From NCBI GenBank assembly GCA_044375415.1, contig JBILMS010000042.1, positions 1 to 29,771 on the forward strand: DNA of 29,771 nt, in the 5' to 3' direction. The stretch is from JAWXBG01 sp044375415 (GTDB lineage: Bacteria; Bacteroidota; Bacteroidia; Flavobacteriales_D; Sanyastnellaceae). The notes under the pieces are model-generated. The model was not told the origin of the DNA and did not search any database. It saw nothing but the letters and a program-made list of their open reading frames with translations. Made by a program: the position numbers and the translations under genes. Below are positions 25,632 through 29,771 of this stretch, one piece after another (the stretch's first letter is position 1; each line of letters opens with the position of its first letter).

Positions 25632-27155
25632 TCATCCAAATTTTTGAACCGCGATATCGATTCGGTTCAACGTTTCCTCTTTTCCTATTAGTTCAGCCAC
25701 TTGCGAAGCAGCCGGTCCGGTAAGATTACCCACGAGTACTAATCTAAATAAGGGCATTACGGCTCCCATTCCTACATTTTTTGTTGTCAAAAAATCCTTC
25801 AGTAAAGCTTCAATGGCAACGGACGAAAAATCAGTTAAAGATGAAAGTTCCTTTTTCCATTCTAACATGATCTTATCACTTTCTCCTTGTTTCCATTTTT
25901 TGGAAATGGCATCAGCATCGTACATTTTCGGAGCACCCAACAAATAGTCGCCTTGCAATAAATCTACAGGAAAAACTGCCCTGTCTAGCATCAAAGTACA
26001 AATAGCCATGGCACGTTCCAGATTGGCATCGTATCCCCTTTCTTTTATTTTGGGTAAGAGAGACTTTGCAAGCTCCTCCACAGGGGTCATTCGAAGGTAT
26101 TGCTGATTAAACCATTTCGTTTTATCAGGATCGAATTTTGAACCACTTTTGCCAATTCGTTCGATGGAAAAAGCTTCAATCATTTCTTCCATAGTAAAAA
26201 TTTCCTGATTATTACTAGGTGCCCATCCCAGCAGCAGGAGCATGTTTATGAAAGCTTTTGGAAAATATCCCATTTCTCTATATCCACTGGAAATCGTACC
26301 CGTCTCCGGATCTTTCCATTCGAGCGGAAATACCGGAAAACCCAGACGGTCTCCATCCCTTTTGCTCAACTTTCCGTTTCCATCAGGCTTTAAAATGAGA
26401 GGTAAATGGGCAAACTGCGGACTTTCCCAGCCAAATGCTCTATACATCAACACATGCAAAGGAGCGCTTGGAAGCCATTCTTCACCTCTGATAACATGGG
26501 AAATTTCCATGGTATGGTCGTCAACCACATTGGCCAAATGATAGGTCGGCATGCCATCACTTTTAAACAGAACTTTATCGTCAAGTTCAATGGTGTTAAA
26601 AGCAACCCAATCGCGAATTATATCCTGAAATCGAACGTCTTCATTTTTAGGCATTTTAAAGCGAATTACAAAGGGAGCGCCCGCCTCCAAACGTTGTTTC
26701 ACCTCCTCCTCGGAAAGAGTTAGAGAGTTATTGAGATTATCGCGGGTAAGACTGCTGTACTGCCAACCGGGCATTTTAGCCGCTTCTGCTGCCTTTCTTA
26801 TGGCATCCAACTCCTCAGCTGTGTCAAAGGCGTAGTAGGCCCAACCATCTGCTATCAATTGCTCAGCATAGGCTTTGTACATGGGTTTGCGTTCGCTCTG
26901 TCTGTATGGCGCATGCGGACCTCCGTAGCCCACCCCTTCATTGGGTTCAATTCCACACCACTTGAGGGTCTCAAGAATGTACTCCTCGGCTCCGGGAACA
27001 AATCTTCCCTGATCGGTGTCTTCAATTCGAAGAAGAAAATCTCCATCATGTTTTTTCGCGAAGAGATAGTTGTACAAGGCCGTGCGAACACCACCCATAT
27101 GCAGCGGTCCTGTAGGACTTGGGGCAAAGCGAACCCGAACTCTTTTTTGTGTCAT
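25632..27155 (-). CDS. gltX: Glutamyl-tRNA synthetase
   Basis: Charges tRNA-Glu. The 507-residue product shows the class I start VRVRFAPSPTGPLHMGGVRT (HIGH equivalent HMGG), FLLRIEDTDQGRFVPG, VVDDHTMEISHVIRGEEWLPS, and the KMSKS equivalent KLSKRDG. The C-terminal anticodon-binding region is complete. The start is ATG at 27155. A TATCTTTG box ends 19 nt upstream. pyrH is divergent across a 123-bp gap, and folB follows on the same strand. Whether it also charges tRNA-Gln cannot be told from this window. Confidence 0.98.
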   Translation of the reverse strand: MTQKRVRVRFAPSPTGPLHMGGVRTALYNYLFAKKHDGDFLLRIEDTDQGRFVPGAEEYILETLKWCGIEPNEGVGYGGPHAPYRQSERKPMYKAYAEQLIADGWAYYAFDTAEELDAIRKAAEAAKMPGWQYSSLTRDNLNNSLTLSEEEVKQRLEAGAPFVIRFKMPKNEDVRFQDIIRDWVAFNTIELDDKVLFKSDGMPTYHLANVVDDHTMEISHVIRGEEWLPSAPLHVLMYRAFGWESPQFAHLPLILKPDGNGKLSKRDGDRLGFPVFPLEWKDPETGTISSGYREMGYFPKAFINMLLLLGWAPSNNQEIFTMEEMIEAFSIERIGKSGSKFDPDKTKWFNQQYLRMTPVEELAKSLLPKIKERGYDANLERAMAICTLMLDRAVFPVDLLQGDYLLGAPKMYDADAISKKWKQGESDKIMLEWKKELSSLTDFSSVAIEALLKDFLTTKNVGMGAVMPLFRLVLVGNLTGPAASQVAELIGKEETLNRIDIAVQKFG

Positions 27156-27174
27156 ATAACCAGAAAATAGGGCG

Positions 27175-27182
27175 CAAAGATA
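27175..27182 (-). promoter_or_regulatory. Candidate -7 box TATCTTTG for gltX-folB
   Basis: An exact TAnnTTTG match on the minus strand, ending 19 nt before the gltX ATG. No TTTG is present at the expected -33 position. Confidence 0.5.
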
Positions 27183-27202
27183 GTTTTACACAGCCTTTAG
27201 AT

Positions 27203-27224
27203 GGCAGTGAATACATATACTGCC
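27203..27224. repeat. Inverted repeat in the gltX/pyrH divergent gap
   Basis: GGCAGT and ACTGCC, separated by 10 bp, lie in the 123-bp gap between two divergent genes. This is where an operator would be placed, but the arms are only 6 bp. Confidence 0.25.
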
Positions 27225-27278
27225 CTATTTCTGAGGAAGATTTAAGATATTCGCGGCCGTAAACCAACCCCCGTTTTT

Positions 27279-27989
27279 ATGAAATACAAGCGAATTTTAT
27301 TAAAACTCAGCGGAGAATCTCTGATGGGTGAAAAGCAATTTGGCGTTGATAATAAACAACTTATGCAGTTCGCAATCGAAATAAAAAAGGTTTGGACCGA
27401 AGGTGTTCAAATAGCGGTTGTAGTTGGAGGTGGCAACATTTTTCGAGGAATTCAAGCCGAAGAAGGAGGAATGGAGCGCACCCAAGGGGATTATATGGGT
27501 ATGTTGGCCACAATGATTAATAGCATGGCTCTTCAAGCAGCTCTCGAGTCAATAGAAGTCCCTACTCGCCTCCAATCTGCCATTGAAATGAAGCAAATTG
27601 CCGAACCGTTTATCCGTCGTCAGGCCATGCGACATCTCGAAAAAAACAGAGTCGTAATTTTCGGAGCCGGTACTGGAAATCCATATTTTACTACAGATAC
27701 AGCGGCTTCACTCCGAGCAATCGAAATAGAAGCCGATGTTCTTCTAAAAGGAACAAAAGTTGATGGTATTTACACCGCCGACCCGATGAAACACCCGGAT
27801 GCTGTGAGGTATGATCGCGTAAGTTTTACAGAGGTCTACGAAAAAAACCTCAATGTAATGGACTTAACAGCTTTTACACTTTGCAACGAAAACAAACTCC
27901 CGATCATTGTTTTTGACATGCTTAAAAATGATAATCTTCTAAACATTGTAAAAGGAGAACATGTTGGAACACTAGTAGACTTCGAATAA
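27279..27989 (+). CDS. pyrH: UMP kinase
   Basis: Phosphorylates UMP to UDP, the step after de novo UMP synthesis. The 236-residue product shows the amino-acid-kinase fold: RILLKLSGESLMGEKQFGVD, VVGGGNIFRG, IFGAGTGNPYFTTDTAA, and LRAIEIEADVLLKGTKVDG followed by IYTADP. The ATG at 27279 places the KLSGES motif at the usual position. frr follows 24 bp downstream, a common pairing in bacteria. No exact TAnnTTTG box is seen upstream; the closest is TATTTCTG at 27226-27233, with one mismatch. Confidence 0.98.
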   Translation: MKYKRILLKLSGESLMGEKQFGVDNKQLMQFAIEIKKVWTEGVQIAVVVGGGNIFRGIQAEEGGMERTQGDYMGMLATMINSMALQAALESIEVPTRLQSAIEMKQIAEPFIRRQAMRHLEKNRVVIFGAGTGNPYFTTDTAASLRAIEIEADVLLKGTKVDGIYTADPMKHPDAVRYDRVSFTEVYEKNLNVMDLTAFTLCNENKLPIIVFDMLKNDNLLNIVKGEHVGTLVDFE

Positions 27990-28013
27990 ATAACACGTTG
28001 AACATTTGACATC

Positions 28014-28577
28014 ATGAGTGAAGAAATCCAAATGGCTTACGAAGAAGCCAAAGAAAACATGACCAATGCCATGCAGCATTTAGATCATGAACTACACAAA
28101 CTAAGAGCGGGAAAAGCAAGTCCCTCTATGCTCGATGGAGTGCGCGTAGATTACTATGGCACAATGACGCTCCTAAAAAACATTGCTAATGTGAATACAC
28201 CCGATGCACGTACTATTACAGTGCAGGCCTGGGAAAAAAGTTCATTGGAACCTATTTCAAAAGCTATTATGGAGGCCAATCTCGGCTTTAATCCTCAGAA
28301 CAATGGCGATGTAATTATTATTTCTGTTCCACCTTTGACAGAAGAAAGAAGAAAAGATCTGAGCAAAAGAGCTCACGCAGAAGGTGAACATGCTCGCGTA
28401 AGTATTCGCAATGCTCGACACGAAGCTCTTGCTTTCATCAAACAGGCACAAAAAGACGGACTTTCCGAAGACGATGCCAAAGCAGGTGAAGCCAAAGTTC
28501 AAGAGCTTACTGATTCTTTCAATAAAAAAATTGAAGAAATTCTTGTCATAAAAGACAAAGACATCATGACGATCTAA
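28014..28577 (+). CDS. frr: Ribosome recycling factor
   Basis: With EF-G it splits the post-termination ribosome. The 187-residue product is of standard length and shows LHKLRAGKASPSMLDGVRV (the tRNA-mimic helix start), DARTITVQAWEKSSLEPI, AIMEANLGFNPQNNGDVI, and PPLTEERRKDLSKRAHAEGE. It sits 24 bp after pyrH and is followed at once by a hairpin terminator, so pyrH-frr forms a complete two-gene operon. Confidence 0.98.
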   Translation: MSEEIQMAYEEAKENMTNAMQHLDHELHKLRAGKASPSMLDGVRVDYYGTMTLLKNIANVNTPDARTITVQAWEKSSLEPISKAIMEANLGFNPQNNGDVIIISVPPLTEERRKDLSKRAHAEGEHARVSIRNARHEALAFIKQAQKDGLSEDDAKAGEAKVQELTDSFNKKIEEILVIKDKDIMTI

Positions 28578-28597
28578 TAAATCATAAAACAAAAAAG

Positions 28598-28622
28598 GTC
28601 GGTATGTTACCGACATTTTTTT
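28598..28622 (+). terminator. Rho-independent terminator after frr
   Basis: GTCGGTA-TGT-TACCGAC (28598-28614) is a perfect 7-bp stem with a 3-nt loop, followed by a run of seven T residues. It starts 20 bp after the frr stop. Confidence 0.9.
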
Positions 28623-28648
28623 GTACCCATAACTTTTCTCCAAAAAAA

Positions 28649-28674
28649 GCCCGTTCACCAACTAGTGAACGGGC
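28649..28674. terminator. Bidirectional terminator between frr and the Ig-repeat gene
   Basis: GCCCGTTCAC-CAACTA-GTGAACGGGC is a perfect 10-bp stem. An A-run precedes it and a T-run follows it, so it can end transcripts from both sides. It lies 28 bp past the stop of the minus-strand Ig-repeat gene and is probably that gene's own terminator. Confidence 0.9.
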
Positions 28675-28702
28675 AATTTTTATTGTAAGTCCTCTTAGAG
28701 GT

Positions 28703-29771
28703 TTATTCGCAGCTTGTACCGAAAGTAGGAATGAACATCAAGAAGTCGCCGATATTGATCGCATCATCTTCGTTCATATCGCAAGTACATCCATTTACAC
28801 ATCCCACTTCTGAAGTGATCATAAGAAGGTCCAATACGTTAATAATTCCATCATTGTTGAAGTCACCTGCGCAACCCACAAGACCTGGTCCAGGGATTTC
28901 GATTTCTCCAACTGTGATAGTTTGAACATATTCAGTAACGTTTCCGCAATCATCAAGAGCTGTCCAAGTTCTTGTAATAACGAACGGACACTCTGTGGCA
29001 GTTTGAGTCTCAGTGAAGATAATAGTTACATCAGCATCACAGTTGTCAGTTGCTTCAACATTCGCAGGAATTGCAGGTACTTCTTCTGTGCATGAAAGCT
29101 CAATAGAAGCAGGTACGTTTAACAAAACCGGAGCAACCTGATCAATGATCTGAATCAGTTGTTGAACAGTTGTTGTGTTACCGCAATTATCTGTTGCCAA
29201 CCAAGTACGGAAAGCGTAAAAGTAACATCCACCGCTGAAGATTTGCTCATTCAAAACTGTTACTTGAACTTCTGCATCGCAGTTGTCGAATGCAACGATT
29301 ACGAACTCATCAATGTCTTCACAAGATACTTGAATGAACGGAGCAACCGCACCGAAGTATGGAGCAACGTTATCTGTAACTGTGACAACCTGAGTAGCAA
29401 CCACCGTGTTTCCACAATCGTCTGTTGCAGTCCAAGTTCTTGTGTGAGTGTATGGACAATCACCTGAAATGACTTCTTCGTAAACAATGGTAAGATCATA
29501 ATCGCAGTTGTCAGTAAACACCGGCACGAGATAAGGAATCTCATCTTCACACAAGTAAGATGCATCAGCAGGCTCACTCACGATGATAGGATCAGTTGTA
29601 TCAGTAACCGTGATCACTTGTGTCTGAGACACTTCGTTACCACAGTTGTCTACTCCTGTCCAAGTACGGATGAACTGGTAACCACAATCCAATAGTTGAG
29701 TAGTAGCTGAAAGGCTTACGTCTACAAAATCATCACAGTTGTCCAAACCAAACACTACTGCGTCTGTGATG
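28703..29771 (-). CDS. Secreted Ig/HYR-like repeat protein with dockerin-like C-terminus (5' end missing)
   Basis: The frame is open to the window edge, so only the last 355 residues or so are seen. Four repeats of 75-80 residues each begin with DNCD and carry an RTW core with DNCGN or DDCGN; cysteines are placed regularly (DNC, one near the middle, DCGN). Such repeats resemble HYR/Ig-like domains of Bacteroidota surface proteins. The C-terminal 56 residues hold two calcium-loop-like motifs, GDFNNDGIINVLDLL and DMNEDDAINIGDFL, with several cysteines between them, and look like a dockerin type I pair. No type A T9SS sorting signal follows. The protein is probably exported, and disulfides are likely. 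The role is unknown; adhesion is only a guess. Confidence 0.82.
   Translation of the reverse strand, partial: ITDAVVFGLDNCDDFVDVSLSATTQLLDCGYQFIRTWTGVDNCGNEVSQTQVITVTDTTDPIIVSEPADASYLCEDEIPYLVPVFTDNCDYDLTIVYEEVISGDCPYTHTRTWTATDDCGNTVVATQVVTVTDNVAPYFGAVAPFIQVSCEDIDEFVIVAFDNCDAEVQVTVLNEQIFSGGCYFYAFRTWLATDNCGNTTTVQQLIQIIDQVAPVLLNVPASIELSCTEEVPAIPANVEATDNCDADVTIIFTETQTATECPFVITRTWTALDDCGNVTEYVQTITVGEIEIPGPGLVGCAGDFNNDGIINVLDLLMITSEVGCVNGCTCDMNEDDAINIGDFLMFIPTFGTSCE
28903..29743 (-). repeat. Four cysteine-containing Ig-like repeats of 75-80 residues
   Basis: DNCD motifs begin at nt 29743, 29512, 29287 and 29047 on the minus strand, giving periods of 77, 75 and 80 codons. Each unit contains RTWT or RTWL followed by a D-C-G-N turn. 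More copies may lie beyond the window edge. Confidence 0.9.

Noticed and set aside
28604..28813. 69-codon plus-strand ORF across the terminator region
   Set aside because: It runs through two terminator hairpins and into the antisense of the Ig-repeat gene; no features.
1..29771. Defence system, prophage, insertion sequence, toxin-antitoxin pair, tRNA or rRNA
   Set aside because: I looked on both strands and found no recombinase, transposase, terminal repeats, nuclease/antitoxin pair or cloverleaf. All larger genes are housekeeping, envelope or secreted-protein genes.

Overview
The window looks like a piece of a Bacteroidota chromosome, most likely Flavobacteriales or a close relative. The grounds are an IPExxxVDY-family protein beside pyruvate kinase, a DUF4296 lipoprotein after a Bacteroidota-type dihydroorotase, a PorE-like TPR/beta-propeller/OmpA protein, lamin-tail and Ig-repeat surface proteins, and short TAnnTTTG promoter boxes instead of sigma70-type ones. 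No phage, transposon, CRISPR array, tRNA or rRNA is visible. Base composition and gene style are even throughout, so this reads as core genome.

Layout. 1-2214 (+): the end of a PorE-like envelope protein carrying a 24-bp tandem repeat, closed by a long bidirectional terminator. 2296-4154 (-): the IPExxxVDY protein and pyk, two genes 5 bp apart. 4253-5185 (-): LD-carboxypeptidase, divergent from metG (5321-7393, +). 7452-9735 (-): asd and an MFS permease, each with its own promoter box. 10019-13423 (+): a large exported lamin-tail protein made of three repeated modules. 13514-15931 (+): glycosyltransferase, dihydroorotase and DUF4296 lipoprotein, tightly packed. 15942-16940 (-): an NAD-dependent epimerase-like SDR. 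17059-21421 (+): uvrC, a possible 42-codon gene, and a class A PBP, linked by 4-bp stop/start overlaps. 21444-22832 (+): the two subunits of succinyl-CoA:3-ketoacid CoA-transferase. 22877-25245 (+): an MBOAT O-acyltransferase and an SGNH-like partner, overlapping at TAATG. 25258-27155 (-): gltX and folB. 27279-28577 (+): pyrH and frr, followed by two terminators. 28703-29771 (-): the C-terminal end of a secreted Ig-repeat protein with a dockerin-like tail, running off the window.

Functionally the window mixes translation (metG, gltX, frr), nucleotide and amino-acid metabolism (pyrC, pyrH, asd), central carbon and ketone-body metabolism (pyk, scoAB), DNA repair (uvrC), folate synthesis (folB), cell-wall building and turnover (PBP1A, LD-carboxypeptidase), envelope polysaccharide modification (GT2, MBOAT/SGNH) and surface or secreted proteins.

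I see no clearly new multi-gene system. The points most worth a second look are the 42-codon ORF between uvrC and the PBP, a Cys4 zinc-ribbon-like insert inside that PBP, a set of TAnnTTTG boxes very close to start codons (two close enough to predict leaderless mRNAs), an inverted repeat in the leader of the IPExxxVDY-pyk operon, and two genes whose only plausible starts are TTG.
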